Positions 17,798 through 27,290 of a DNA stretch of 64,000 bases are shown one piece after another. This stretch comes from Bacillus spongiae (GTDB lineage Bacteria > Bacillota > Bacilli > Bacillales > Bacillaceae_K): NCBI RefSeq assembly GCF_037120725.1, contig NZ_JBBAXC010000010.1, positions 1 through 64,000 of the forward strand. The letters are read 5' to 3'. The position numbers and the translations under genes are program-made. The notes below the pieces were generated by a model that saw only the letters and a program-made list of their open reading frames with translations, was not told the DNA's origin and searched no databases. The stretch's first letter is position 1. Every line of letters starts with the position of its first letter.

Positions 17798-18064
17798 CCT
17801 TCGAATATTGGGGGAAATAGGAGGGAAGGACCATACATTATGATCCTTGTTCTTATATATTGTGTGATCATTACTCTAATGCAAAAAACTATATTTCGAG
17901 ATAACTCTTTTTTAGACCATAACATAAATTATCTCTTGACCCCATTCGTTTAAGGTCTGAATTCAAGATAATAGTAGGTGGTCAGAATACCCATTTTTCC
18001 ACTATTGTCTTATTTTCAGTGAATAGAATGACTACAGGGATTCTACCAATTAAATATTCTAATG

Positions 18065-18502
18065 CTAAAGCTGTATTTTCAGAACAATTTCATCCCACAT
18101 TATCTCACCCGTTTTTTCAAAACCAATAGATTCATATAATTTTATCGCATTCACATTATCAGGTTCTGCACTTGTATAAAATTCAATACTACCAATTTTT
18201 TTTCTAACGAGTTCTAAAAGTTGTTGAATGGCAAGCCTTCCATAACCCTTCCCCTGATATTTTTCATCAATCATAAATCGACTCATTTCCATTCGACCCG
18301 TTTCGCTCTCTATCCCATACATTAAGAAACCCACCATTAACTCTTCATAATAAATTGCTAGTGGGTATAAGCCCTCCCAAAACTTTGACTCTAACAATGA
18401 ATAACTATTATCTGCAACAAACGACTTTTGTTGATCAGAGACTGACAAACCAATACACTCTTCCCAATTATCAACCGTTAGTTCTTTTAACTTTATTTTC
18501 AT
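18065..18502 (-). CDS. GNAT family N-acetyltransferase
   Basis: A 145-residue acetyltransferase that would use acetyl-CoA. The acetyl-CoA loop is seen as DEKYQGKGYGRLAIQQLL, and the C-terminal LYESIGFEKTGE is typical of the SpeG/RimI-like group. GGAGGTAAAGG precedes the ATG. Substrate unknown; single gene. Confidence 0.85.
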   Translation of the reverse strand: MKIKLKELTVDNWEECIGLSVSDQQKSFVADNSYSLLESKFWEGLYPLAIYYEELMVGFLMYGIESETGRMEMSRFMIDEKYQGKGYGRLAIQQLLELVRKKIGSIEFYTSAEPDNVNAIKLYESIGFEKTGEIMWDEIVLKIQL

Positions 18503-18705
18503 CCTTTACCTCCATAAACATATAAACTTGTCTTGTAGTACTTTCCTTCTTGTTAAAATAGGAAAGCACTATTTTGAATTCTTACACCCTTAAGCTAAAG
18601 ACAAATATGTATTAATTTTATTCTAGAATCCCACTAATGCTCACCTTATTAAGTATTGGTATTTCAATAAAACTACTAGTTTACATCACCTCAACTCATC
18701 ATATA

Positions 18706-18946
18706 TCAAACTAACCAAGATACAATTTCACCCTTCTCTTTTTTTGCGCGACTAGTGACTTTCCCTGAACATTGTTCAGGATTTACATAGCCACGTTCTA
18801 CTTCTTTAAATAAAACTTGATAATATTGACTGTACTTCACCTAAAGTTGTATCTTTTGAAAGTTTATGTATACGAATTAATTCAACACTTTTTAAAACAT
18901 CTAGAGTAGTTTCTTCGACTTCATCTAATTCTATCTTTAACTTCAT
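18706..18946 (-). pseudogene. Frameshifted small hypothetical gene
   Basis: An ATG at 18946 with AAGGAAGTT upstream reads MKLKIELDEVEETTLDVLKS... and runs into a stop after about 46 codons. The next frame carries on without a break (YYQVLFKEVERGYVNPEQCS...KGEIVSWLV) to a TGA at 18706. One indel near 18810-18820 would restore an 80-residue protein. Family not recognised. Confidence 0.55.
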
Positions 18947-19279
18947 AACTTCCTTAAAAACGCTTTTAAAATGACCTTTAAAGTTCGAAGTAGTTCGTTT
19001 TAAAGTCCGTTTGCAGTTAACCGTCTCGCTTCTTCCGTTCTCCTACCCAATTTCAGCCATCCAAGGTTTTGATTTTCAACTGTGGCACCTCTTTACGTAA
19101 TCATCCTCTTCTATCCGTAAAACTATTAACCTTCTTTTTATCATTTAGAATTACAAGAAGGACAGTAAGTATTGAGGTGATATTTGAAAGAAATATTCGC
19201 ACTAAATCAATAGTAGGAAACTTCTCTTTAAGATAGTGCACTTTTTAATTTATCATTCTTAAATTTACCAGTAATTATT
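18947..19279. other. Intergenic region without a visible gene
   Basis: No start signal, hairpin or convincing reading frame was seen in these 333 bases. Confidence 0.4.
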
Positions 19280-19651
19280 TTAAATCCAAACATCATTTTC
19301 AGCAGTCAATTCTCCTTCATTTTCACCTGTATTGACGACTCCTTTTGGCTCTATGATCATGACATGGCATTCTTTTTCGGAAAATGGTCTGTGTTCTTTA
19401 CCTTTAGGTATAACATACATATCACCTTTTTTCAGACTTACTTCTCCATCACGAAATGAAATTTTCATTTCGCCTTCCATTATGATAAACACCTCATCTG
19501 TCTCTTTATGGCTATGCCAAACGAACTCTCCAATAATTTTAGCTAATTTAAATTGATAGTTATTCATTTCCCCAATCACTTTTGGAGACCAGTGTTCATT
19601 AAATTTTGTTAGTTTTTCACTGATATTAATTACTTGATTTTGATAATCCAT
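19280..19651 (-). CDS. Cupin domain protein
   Basis: A 123-residue single-domain cupin. The two conserved motifs are HSHKETDEVFIIMEGEMKI (HxH...E metal ligands) and the later VIPKGKEHRP, with H as last ligand. Members bind a metal and act as sugar-type isomerases, dioxygenases or small-molecule sensors; the substrate cannot be told. AGGGGGAATTAA precedes the ATG. Single gene. Confidence 0.8.
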   Translation of the reverse strand: MDYQNQVINISEKLTKFNEHWSPKVIGEMNNYQFKLAKIIGEFVWHSHKETDEVFIIMEGEMKISFRDGEVSLKKGDMYVIPKGKEHRPFSEKECHVMIIEPKGVVNTGENEGELTAENDVWI

Positions 19652-19877
19652 TTAATTCCCCCTATTAATGCTACTTTCAATTACAATAACAGATTTCCTT
19701 AAATTGTCATACTCCCTTTTTAAATTGAATTAGAAGACAAGATCATATTACTCATAATATAAATTAGCATTTCATAAAGAACAGCACCCATTTTTAGAAT
19801 AGATGTGGATCCAGCTTTGTTTATTTATTCCTTCCCTGTTCGCATTGAAATCACCATTTTCGGTGTTAAATCGAAAC

Positions 19878-19913
19878 GAAAGAAGGTGATGTCTCAATGA
19901 CTCACCTTCTTTC
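19878..19913. terminator. Hairpin, probable terminator
   Basis: GAAAGAAGGTGA/TCACCTTCTTTC is a perfect 12-bp stem with a 12-base loop. It shares the string AAGGTGATGTCTCAA, except for one base at the start, with the hairpin at 22134. The flanking 402-base gap (19652-20053) holds no gene I can support. Confidence 0.55.
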
Positions 19914-20053
19914 AATGAATATAAACCTATACAGTTTATGAATTAAAAACGGTATCAACATAGAATATACTTCTTCTGTATCCTAGATTTTACGATTCGG
20001 ATAAAAATGTGAAATTGAACTGACCATTTAAAAAAAAGAACAATTATTGTAAG

Positions 20054-20542
20054 TTATCCGCTGCTAACATTATAATGTTCACGTTGACTTCGGTACAGAT
20101 CAACTCCCTTTTGTGCAATATACATAATGATGGCTTTTATGAAAAACAATCCCCATAAACTGAGCCTACTCATTCTTTTAAGCGCAAATATGCCGAGACG
20201 ATGAAATAGGGTATAAAAGGGAAAGACGAATAGAAAATGTACGGCTGCGTTTAATAGAAAGTACAAAATCGGTTTACGATAAGTCCATTTTAATATCCAT
20301 ATACTTCCTATGAAGAATGGTCCCCATATTAAAGGTGTTTCACCAACCAATTTAGGGTGAATTGAAGTATAAAATACCCACCACTTTCGTTTTTTAGCGA
20401 CTATACTTTCAATTCGAACGATGAGTGCCATTAAAAAAGCTACCGGAAAATATCGTTTGATCGACTGTTTCCCTATAAAAGGAGCTGTTCCCCATGATAA
20501 AACCAGACAGAAGACTAAAAGCAGCTTTTTGTTAATTACCAT
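20054..20542 (-). CDS. Hypothetical membrane protein, paralogue of 31372-31854
   Basis: A 162-residue protein with about four or five membrane helices. It aligns from its first residue with the protein at 31372-31854: both have SIKR(Y/F)xPVA about 26 residues in, a later W-rich loop and P(L/F)xxIGxxxI-type helices. The ribosome site (GGAG) lies only three bases before the ATG, unusually close. Function unknown. Confidence 0.65.
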   Translation of the reverse strand: MVINKKLLLVFCLVLSWGTAPFIGKQSIKRYFPVAFLMALIVRIESIVAKKRKWWVFYTSIHPKLVGETPLIWGPFFIGSIWILKWTYRKPILYFLLNAAVHFLFVFPFYTLFHRLGIFALKRMSRLSLWGLFFIKAIIMYIAQKGVDLYRSQREHYNVSSG

Positions 20543-20893
20543 TCACTCCATTCATTTTTTTCTTAGCATGTGCAAAGGAATGGTTCTTTATTAGTAGATC
20601 GACCATTTCACCGGCTTTTATAAGCACTCTTATCCTATTTGAGGGTTTGTTTTTGGGTACATATTGATTAAATAAAAAAGCCTCTTAAGACCTAAAAAAA
20701 TTTATTAACGAGATAATGAAATGACATAGCTATCAAGATGTAGGAGTCGAAAGATATTATTTTTCTAAGATTAAAAAAAGCATATAACAATAAAAACTCT
20801 TGTATAAATGCTTTTTCAATATTTAGGTTGTGTAGTAATTAAACAAAGTGACGATAGGAACTCTTTCTAGAAAAAAAGCTCTGTTTATTCGTA
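20543..20893. other. Intergenic region
   Basis: AT-rich, with short A/T runs and no gene I can support. Confidence 0.4.
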
Positions 20894-21358
20894 TTATTGT
20901 TTAAAATTTCTTTTATTAAGAATTTCATCTGCTGTCATATATGTGTATTCATTAATGGAAATCTCAGGATTCTCCTTTAAAAATCTCTCCATAATCCTGT
21001 TCCCAATACGATGATTCGCCTACGGTGGTAGTGGTCTCATCATTATCAACTAAGTTGGTATAAAGATATTTCCACATTTTTTGTTCACCGAATTTCGCCA
21101 GCGGTCTTATTCAATGAACTTAATTATTGGAGTCAATCATCTCTGCTAATGGATCTGCTATCGCCTAAAAGGATGACTCTATTGAACAATGTATCTATTT
21201 TAGATAGGAAATTATTTTCTATGTAAACTGTATGATGGTATTCATGAGCAACAGTATTAACAGGTTCAACATCTTCAAAAGATGAATTCACTAATATATT
21301 CTTGTTCAACATTTCATATGTAATTGAATTATCCTTTCATTCCTCGGCTGCTTCATTT
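20894..21358 (-). pseudogene. Decayed zinc protease gene (DUF2268/YjaZ-like)
   Basis: Pieces in several minus-strand frames join into one protein: ITYEMLNKNILVNSSFEDVE, then VNTVAHEYHHTVYIENN with an HExxH zinc site (codons at 21232-21246), then FGEQKMWKYLY, YWEQDYGE and finally ENPEISINEYTYMTADEILN before a TAA at 20894. This order fits the DUF2268 predicted zinc-protease family (B. subtilis YjaZ). At least three frameshifts or stops show it is dead. A further frame upstream to about 21510 encodes a membrane segment of another remnant. Confidence 0.55.
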
Positions 21359-21521
21359 TTTATTCGAACAGCCAAATACATAAGCAGCTAATGTTCTTAA
21401 TACTAATCCTCTTCCTTCGATGTTGAATGATGCTCGTCCAAATGCTAAGGACAAAAGATAGCAAATAAAGGTAGAAGTTCCAACTATTGCTCCAAATGCT
21501 CTATACCACAAGGGGCATTGA

Positions 21522-21845
21522 TTAGAAAAAATAATCAGCGTAATAGAATATAGTCAAGCAGAAACTTAATGCCATAAACATGACGACCCCCACAGTTACT
21601 GGTGATAAGCGGAATTGGAATAGTTTTATTCCTCCAACGTCTTGTCCAGTCGAACTTTTTAACCCTACATTCATCTCGTTATGTATTTTAGTTGTATAAA
21701 GAATAAATAACCAAATTACTCCGAATATAACTAATCCACCTAAAAAAATAATCTCCATAATGTTCCATTCAAAGTACTTTGATATCCCCCAGATTACTCC
21801 TCCTTCTACTAACATTGTTAAGATAACTAATAAAGTCTTCTTCAA
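21522..21845 (-). CDS. Hypothetical three-helix membrane protein, TTG start
   Basis: A 107-residue protein with three hydrophobic helices around 5-25, 32-50 and 82-103. GAGAGGAGGGATAATAC is well placed before a TTG at 21845, which gives MKKTLLVILTMLVEGG. The loop holding HNEMNVGLKSSTGQDVGG is its only distinctive feature. Function unknown. Confidence 0.65.
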   Translation of the reverse strand: MKKTLLVILTMLVEGGVIWGISKYFEWNIMEIIFLGGLVIFGVIWLFILYTTKIHNEMNVGLKSSTGQDVGGIKLFQFRLSPVTVGVVMFMALSFCLTIFYYADYFF

Positions 21846-22133
21846 GTATTATCCCTCCTCTCTTATACTATTACGTTTGTTATTTTTAAAAAGTTTCATA
21901 CTTTTTTGAAAATACTAAGGGGCTTATTTTGATCAATTACACGTTAAGACCTCTAAATGGATTTATTATTGATCAAAAAGATGCTCAAAAACTAATAGCT
22001 CTTCTGGTCACAAAATACATCAATAATACCCACTCAACTAACATTTTCTTACACTTCACTCTTCCTATCGTTCGTTCAACTACTATACTTTTTATATCGG
22101 TTGGATGTAGAATCACTTACTTGAATTCAAACT

Positions 22134-22168
22134 AAAGGTGATGTCTCAACAGAACATCACCTCCCTTT
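22134..22168 (-). terminator. Terminator of the PadR-HAAS-serine hydrolase operon
   Basis: A stem AAAGGGAGGTGATGT/ACATCACCTTT (three bases bulged) lies 16 bases after the stop of the serine hydrolase. Confidence 0.65.
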
Positions 22169-22183
22169 AACGACTAATTAAGA

Positions 22184-23680
22184 TTAAACCGCTTTTTCTA
22201 TTTTTACTCTCCTCTCTATCGAAATAAACTTGATTTTCTGCTTAACTGGAACAGATATGAATAATAATCCATTCAATGCTATTAAAAGAACAAGTACTTT
22301 TGTTAAGAATGCAATGTCTGGTGCAAATACGGTAATTGATTGCCATGGAACTCCTGCAACAAAGCTAAATAGCGGGATAGCTGAAATCGATAGGAGAATA
22401 AGGGTGATTCCTGAGATGTACCAAAACAGTCTGTATTGCAACTTTCCAGTTTTCAGCTTCAAAATAACGGAAATACTCAATATGATACAGGCCAATCCCA
22501 TTCCTAATAAAATGAACGGTATAATAGGAATGTATTGAGGAATAGGCTCGGGACTTTCACCATTAACTAGAGAGATGATTCCTTTCTTCAAAGCAGGGAG
22601 TGAACCTTCCTCCAATATATGATTTTTATTGGTTAATATAACGCCTCCCCATGTCGTTTCTGGCATATAAAACACTTCTGCGTGAAAATCAGGGGTTGAA
22701 CCTGAATGCCAAATCATCTCATTATCAGTACCTTGATCCGATATTCTTAACCCGAACCCATAAGACTGATCCTTCCTTGTATTATGAAGGGGCGATAAAT
22801 ATGAATCTAAAGAAGTATCCGTTAATAGGTCTTGAGTGGTTTGTTTGCTAATGAATTGTATATAATGAATAAGGTCGTCTGCACTTGCGGTCATATAACC
22901 ATATGAGGCCCCCATATTGTCATAGGCTACAGTACTTTCAAATGGATACCCAAACCAGGACTGAAACCCGCCTTCGTATCCTTTCTCAATTGCTGAGTAC
23001 TCGTTAGCTGATGCATTTTTCATCTTTAATGGTAGAAATATATGTTCTTCCATGTACTCAGAAAATGGCCTATTTGTTACTTCTTCTATCAGTGCCCCTA
23101 ATAGTAAGTAATTTGCGCTACTATATTGATACTTTTCACCTGGTTGAGAAGAGAGTCCGATTTTTGAGAACTTTTTCACTTCATTTTTTAGCGCACCAAC
23201 ATGGATTGTTCCTTTATCCGCTATAGATAATCCTGTGTAAGTACTAATTCCACTTGTATGTGTAAGTAATTGTTTAATCGTGATTTTGGATGAAGGCTGT
23301 CGATCTTTTAAGGTAAACCAAGGCATGTAGTTTTTTATAGGATCCTCTAAATTAATGAGATTTTCTTCTATTAATTTCATTATGGCTAAGCCTGTAAAGG
23401 ATTTACTGATTGACCCGATAATAAATGGCGTTTGCGTCGTTACAGCTGTTTTTGTTTCTCCCGTTACTCCCCATTCATTTACATAAAATATTTCATTCTC
23501 GTGAACTAGTGCAATCGAAGCACCCGGGATCTTTTGCTCTTCTAGAAACGTTTTTACATAGCTGTCAATCGAACTCTTGAGGTCTTGTTGTGCGAAGATT
23601 ATGGATGGTGGCATACATGTTAATAAAAATGTAAATAGGCTACTTAAAAGAATAGCTGTTATTCGATAAATTTTCCTCAA
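22184..23680 (-). CDS. Exported class C beta-lactamase-like serine hydrolase with membrane tail
   Basis: A 498-residue protein: signal sequence (1-30), a class C beta-lactamase/PBP4*-type domain (about 35-370), then three or four membrane helices. The catalytic S-x-x-K is in GSISKSFTG, the tyrosine motif is in YQYSSANYLLLG, and the third motif is HSG in WHSGSTPDF. The catalytic domain should face outside. Such proteins act as peptidases or esterases on peptides or cell wall. It starts with TTG overlapping the HAAS gene stop (TTGA), so it is translationally coupled to the regulator operon. Confidence 0.85.
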   Translation of the reverse strand: MRKIYRITAILLSSLFTFLLTCMPPSIIFAQQDLKSSIDSYVKTFLEEQKIPGASIALVHENEIFYVNEWGVTGETKTAVTTQTPFIIGSISKSFTGLAIMKLIEENLINLEDPIKNYMPWFTLKDRQPSSKITIKQLLTHTSGISTYTGLSIADKGTIHVGALKNEVKKFSKIGLSSQPGEKYQYSSANYLLLGALIEEVTNRPFSEYMEEHIFLPLKMKNASANEYSAIEKGYEGGFQSWFGYPFESTVAYDNMGASYGYMTASADDLIHYIQFISKQTTQDLLTDTSLDSYLSPLHNTRKDQSYGFGLRISDQGTDNEMIWHSGSTPDFHAEVFYMPETTWGGVILTNKNHILEEGSLPALKKGIISLVNGESPEPIPQYIPIIPFILLGMGLACIILSISVILKLKTGKLQYRLFWYISGITLILLSISAIPLFSFVAGVPWQSITVFAPDIAFLTKVLVLLIALNGLLFISVPVKQKIKFISIERRVKIEKAV

Positions 23681-24183
23681 CCTTTCTTTCCCTTTCGTAA
23701 AAATAGTACGACAATCGAAGAAACAACCGAAGCAGCCAAAAGGCTTATCATCAATAACACACTATTCCACCATAAATTATCATCTATTAAATATATGAGA
23801 TTATATTGAAATGACGGTTCATTAAGTGGATTAAAGGATTCGGTTAAAAACATGGAAAGTAATAACTGTGAAAGGAGGTAGGTAACGACAAAAGCCATCA
23901 CTCCTGAACCAACTACAACCCTTCTACTCCGATTACTATTTCTAATTTGTTTAATTTCAGAATGCAAGTCTAAGCCATTAACTTCTAAATAATCTTTAAC
24001 AAAAGTTGAAGTGTCTCCTAAGTCTGAAAGGCTATCATCACCATGCTCACGAGATTCCTGAATATGCTCCACAATTTGTTGCTTAATATCCCTTCTTTCT
24101 TTTTGACTTATTTGATATTGTTTTAATTCCTCTAATACTTCGTTCAAAAATTGCTTCTCAACAAAATTTAATTCATTGTTCAT
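23677..24183 (-). CDS. HAAS-domain membrane protein (PadR partner)
   Basis: A 168-residue protein. Residues 1-85 form a helical HAAS-type domain (NEVLEELKQYQISQKERRDIKQQIVEHI...DLGDTSTFVKDYL), the cytoplasmic domain commonly encoded beside PadR regulators. Two membrane helices follow (about 92-113 and 140-162). The gene overlaps the PadR gene by 11 bases and the hydrolase gene by four. It probably passes a membrane signal to, or works with, the PadR protein; that is inference from gene order. Confidence 0.75.
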   Translation of the reverse strand: MNNELNFVEKQFLNEVLEELKQYQISQKERRDIKQQIVEHIQESREHGDDSLSDLGDTSTFVKDYLEVNGLDLHSEIKQIRNSNRSRRVVVGSGVMAFVVTYLLSQLLLSMFLTESFNPLNEPSFQYNLIYLIDDNLWWNSVLLMISLLAASVVSSIVVLFLRKGKKG

Positions 24184-24520
24184 TGGATCGTTCTCCTTTC
24201 GAATTACCTTGTAATAATGATTTGATATCCTTTTGTAACGCTAACCATTCGTTAACCTCTTCCTTTAAATGTGTAGCTCCCTTCTCATTAATTTCATAAT
24301 ACACTCTTACTTTTCCGTTATCTGTCATCTCACGGTATGTATTTACCCATTCCTGATCCTTCAGCTTTGTCAAAATGGGGTAAATACTCCCTACTCCTTT
24401 CAGTTTTAAATTATGTTTCTCCAGCTCCTTCATGATTTCATACCCATAGCTTTTTTCCTTTGACAATATCGACAATACACACATTTCTAAATGCCCTTTT
24501 ATTAAACTTGTTCTGTTCAT
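24173..24520 (-). CDS. PadR family transcriptional regulator
   Basis: A 115-residue PadR-type winged helix (IKGHLEMCVLSILSKEKSYGYEIMKEL...GSIYPILTKLKDQEWV...YYEINEKGATHL). It is the short s-type with only a small C-terminal dimer helix. It heads an operon with the HAAS protein and the serine hydrolase and probably represses it in the absence of a signal. An AT-rich stretch of TATATAC-like repeats lies just upstream at about 24535-24560 but no exact operator is claimed. Confidence 0.88.
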   Translation of the reverse strand: MNRTSLIKGHLEMCVLSILSKEKSYGYEIMKELEKHNLKLKGVGSIYPILTKLKDQEWVNTYREMTDNGKVRVYYEINEKGATHLKEEVNEWLALQKDIKSLLQGNSKGERSNEQ

Positions 24521-25056
24521 AATTTAAATTTAACAGATGTATATATTTCTTTCAAGTATATAATTATAAAAATTACATAAAAAATGTTAATTTTACTTAG
24601 ATCATCCAAATTATGAGTAATAAAATACGTCTCACCTCCTAGACAATCCGTTTTGCATTCAACCACAGGGCCAGCCAATTTGAACCAAAAAGAAGTAGTT
24701 CACATTAAAAAACCGAAAAATCTGCAAACAACAAAAAACTCTCCATTCTTCTGGAGAGTTTTATAGTGTTGATTACTTGTTACAGGGTGACTTGGAATAG
24801 TAAAGGGATAATCGCGACTTTGTTATTCATTTAAGATTTCGCTTCATCTCTTGTTATCTCCTCCACGGAACATTTTATCTAACTTCAAAAAAATGTATAT
24901 AATGATTGTGTCTTTTTCATTTTCTAAAAGGTGGTTGTTACAGGCAACTCTTTAGATTCTTTTTTGACAACAGTAATATAAACTCCCAAATAGTAAAAAG
25001 TTCGAACTAATAAGGCTCGACCTTATGACCTTAAGAAAATAATAAAATACTGTACT
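24521..25056. other. Intergenic region
   Basis: Holds a strong hairpin (24735-24762) and otherwise no gene I can support. Confidence 0.45.
24735..24762. terminator. Terminator hairpin
   Basis: AAAACTCTCCA/TGGAGAGTTTT is a perfect 11-bp stem with a six-base loop and U-runs on both strands. On the minus strand it lies 295 bases after the end of the Mrr-like gene; it may also end a vanished + strand gene. Confidence 0.7.
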
Positions 25057-25656
25057 TTATACATACTCAGGCGAAAAGTTTTTAATTTCTCTTTCTACGT
25101 CATCTACCCCATCAAACCAAAGTTCCACTAGTTTAATGCCATCTATTAATTCTATATTTAATCCTTCTGCGTACTCTCTTGCTGCTTTTGTAAACGCGCT
25201 AGTAGTAATAACATATCCTCCAACTGCACCTTTCTTAACCATATTTGAATGTAGAATAGCAATTGGGGCGAATGATAAATCCTCTTTGTAACATTTAATT
25301 TGCCCCAAATAAAGCCCATCTTTCATAGTGTGTTCAAAATCAACTCCGGAATCTCCTGAAGCTGGAGAAACCCAAGTTGATCCACCCTTAGCATTTTCAA
25401 TTACATCCGCTACAAAAGATTCAAACATTAGTGGGTCCTGTTTATTGTAGATTGACGAATATGTAGTTGGCATTTCTGAGGTTTCTTTCTTAAAACGATA
25501 ATATAAACCCATTGCTAATGTTCTCTTTAAGTCTTCACTTTTGACAATATGATCTGATAACAATGAGGTTTTATAGTCATTTTTTCTTTTGGTTAGTGTA
25601 AAGTGAACAAATGCAGCAGTTAAAATAAGCGCAATGAATACTTCAATTATTAGCAT
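25057..25656 (-). CDS. Membrane-anchored Mrr-like restriction endonuclease-fold protein
   Basis: A 199-residue protein with one N-terminal membrane helix (LIIEVFIALILTAAFVHF) and a restriction-endonuclease-fold domain of the Mrr_cat type at about 75-185. The catalytic set is D106 in SGDSGVDF and Q119-x-K121 in LGQIKCY; FESFVADVIENAKGG before it is the usual first helix. No methylase or second subunit lies nearby, so it is not a classic restriction system. It may act on foreign DNA at the membrane. GGAGGTAACTAA precedes the ATG. Confidence 0.78.
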   Translation of the reverse strand: MLIIEVFIALILTAAFVHFTLTKRKNDYKTSLLSDHIVKSEDLKRTLAMGLYYRFKKETSEMPTTYSSIYNKQDPLMFESFVADVIENAKGGSTWVSPASGDSGVDFEHTMKDGLYLGQIKCYKEDLSFAPIAILHSNMVKKGAVGGYVITTSAFTKAAREYAEGLNIELIDGIKLVELWFDGVDDVEREIKNFSPEYV

Positions 25657-25719
25657 TTAGTTACCTCCTTATTTACTTACCTTTATTAGCCAACCGACCT
25701 AAAAGTATACTGCATAACA

Positions 25720-25747
25720 AAAAGACCAAAACGAATTTTGGTCTTTT
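25720..25747. terminator. Bidirectional terminator hairpin
   Basis: AAAAGACCAAAA/TTTTGGTCTTTT with a four-base loop; perfect. It lies in front of the Mrr-like gene and insulates it from the minus-strand gene that ends at 25960. Confidence 0.75.
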
Positions 25748-25959
25748 ATCATACCGAAAATAGAGTGTGGACGTATGTATATGTAGAAATTAGTCATTTA
25801 AGCAATTCAGAGCAGTCTACACTATTTATTGCAATGAGTCAAGATAAAAAAATTGCTGAAAAGTATTCGTGCAAATCGTTTTAGTTGTGGATTATCTTGC
25901 GTTCATTGTCGGAGAATTTCAGTGAAAAAGAAACGGAAAGTATTGCACAAGACAGCCAC

Positions 25960-26145
25960 TTATATAATATCGTCTTCCGTTAATTTTTTAACTTCTTCTA
26001 TGCCTTCGTGTTCGTCGTATTCGGTATACTCTTTAAACTCTTTTTGTATTTCTGCAGGTGCCCCAGGCTTAAGGTAACCCCAGCCGCCGCCAGGAGCACT
26101 TACATAATACGGACTATCTATAAACTTAGGTTTAGGCCATTTCAT
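25960..26145 (-). CDS. Small conserved-looking protein of unknown function
   Basis: A 61-residue protein with a Pro/Gly/aromatic N-terminal half (KWPKPKFIDSPYYVSAPGGG, then WGYLKPGAP) and an acidic helical C-terminal half (EIQKEFKEYTEYDEHEG). AAAGGAGTAAATAT precedes the ATG. The motif-like first half suggests real coding. I cannot name the family. Confidence 0.6.
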   Translation of the reverse strand: MKWPKPKFIDSPYYVSAPGGGWGYLKPGAPAEIQKEFKEYTEYDEHEGIEEVKKLTEDDII

Positions 26146-26230
26146 ATATTTACTCCTTTCTATATATTTAACCTATCCTTCTCCTACTCCCGTTTATAGT
26201 AGAACTATGCTTGGGGCACCGCAGTCAGAA

Positions 26231-26773
26231 TCAATTTTTCCATTCTGTCTGTAACAATGAAAATATGTATGCATCATGTGACGAATTATTTTGATAGAGA
26301 TATCCTCTAAGTAAGCCTTCTTTCGTAAAGCCTAGTCGACTTAATAATTGGGTAGAGCTAGTGTTTTGAGGATACGTTACGGCACCGATTCTAAATAAAT
26401 CTAATTCTTCAAATGAATATCGCAAGACCTCTTTCACAGCCTCAGAAGTAATTCCTTTCTTCCAATGAGATGGATGTAATTCATAACCGATTTCTGCTTT
26501 TTTACTCCCTACCTGAAGATTGTTTAGCCCTAATGTACCTATAAATTCTTTTGTATCCTTTAAGATAATCCCCCACCTTATGCCTCGACGCATCTCAAAT
26601 ACTGAATGCATCGAATTCACGATTTTTTCTGCATCCTCAATAGTTTGTAAGCTATCCATTCCATAGTATTTTGTCACTTCGTCATTTGACATAATTTCAT
26701 AATAAGCTTGTATATGCTTTTCACTTAATTGAACTAATTTGAGTCTCTCTGTTTGTAATACTGGAAATTCCAT
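26231..26773 (-). CDS. RimJ/RimL-type N-acetyltransferase
   Basis: A 180-residue GNAT enzyme of the RimJ/RimL group (GNAT_3). Typical pieces are LQTERLKLVQLSEKHIQAYY, IGTLGLNNL, ELHPSHWKKGITSEAV at the acetyl-CoA loop, and TSSTQLLSRLGFTKEGLLRG. Such enzymes acetylate protein N-termini or small amines; substrate unknown. Single gene. Confidence 0.85.
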   Translation of the reverse strand: MEFPVLQTERLKLVQLSEKHIQAYYEIMSNDEVTKYYGMDSLQTIEDAEKIVNSMHSVFEMRRGIRWGIILKDTKEFIGTLGLNNLQVGSKKAEIGYELHPSHWKKGITSEAVKEVLRYSFEELDLFRIGAVTYPQNTSSTQLLSRLGFTKEGLLRGYLYQNNSSHDAYIFSLLQTEWKN

Positions 26774-27122
26774 ACGTATCTCTCCTCTACTTTGTTATGA
26801 GAGAGTAACCCCTCATGATTTTCTATCTATGTAAATAATATGGTTATTTAAGAAAATATAGTAGTCTTATATTTTCACGAACTATCTGATATAATAGCAA
26901 TATAAGATAAGGTTTGACATTCATTTAAGCATCACTACTCCCCATAAAATGCTTATTCCCTATCCAGTATTTTCACCATACCTATAGTCATGTCTTCCAT
27001 TCGCTTACAAAACCTTTCTATAATCAACATCTTTCTTCTCATCATTCATTATTTTCCTGTTATTCTTACGTTAAATGAGCAACATTGTAAAAAGATTTCA
27101 TACGGACGTAAGTGTCTTTGGA

Positions 27123-27142
27123 TTTATCATGTTCATGATAAA
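27123..27142. promoter_or_regulatory. Perfect 20-base palindrome, possible operator
   Basis: TTTATCATG-TT-CATGATAAA, with nine-base arms, lies about 150 bases upstream of the ABC ATPase gene. The binder is unknown. Confidence 0.4.
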
Positions 27143-27244
27143 ACAAGGACAAGAGGAATAAATGGAGAGTCTTTCTTCTCAAATATTGTAATCGTAGTGT
27201 TTACAATTAAATCCATTCGTAGTATTATTTAGTTATCGTTATTT

Positions 27245-27270
27245 ACTCAACGTTGACTATATAACGATGA
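27245..27270. promoter_or_regulatory. Probable PadR operator of the ABC transporter operon
   Basis: ACTCAACGTTGA-N7-ACGATGA matches base for base in layout the element ACTCAACATTGA-N7-ATGTTGA at 28782-28807 in front of padR. It ends 20 bases before the ATPase gene. Confidence 0.6.
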
Positions 27271-27290
27271 CTAAACAATAAGGAGGATTT

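Larger units (their letters stand above)
26774..27290. other. 517-base region before the ABC transporter
   Basis: No gene supported. It holds a perfect palindrome (27123-27142) and the probable PadR operator (27245-27270), both listed separately. Confidence 0.5.

Noticed and set aside
21929..22135. 68-codon + strand frame
   Set aside because: No ribosome site; ends in a terminator hairpin; no protein-like pattern.
26990..27232. 80-codon + strand frame
   Set aside because: It crosses the perfect palindrome, lacks a ribosome site and looks like AT-rich noise.
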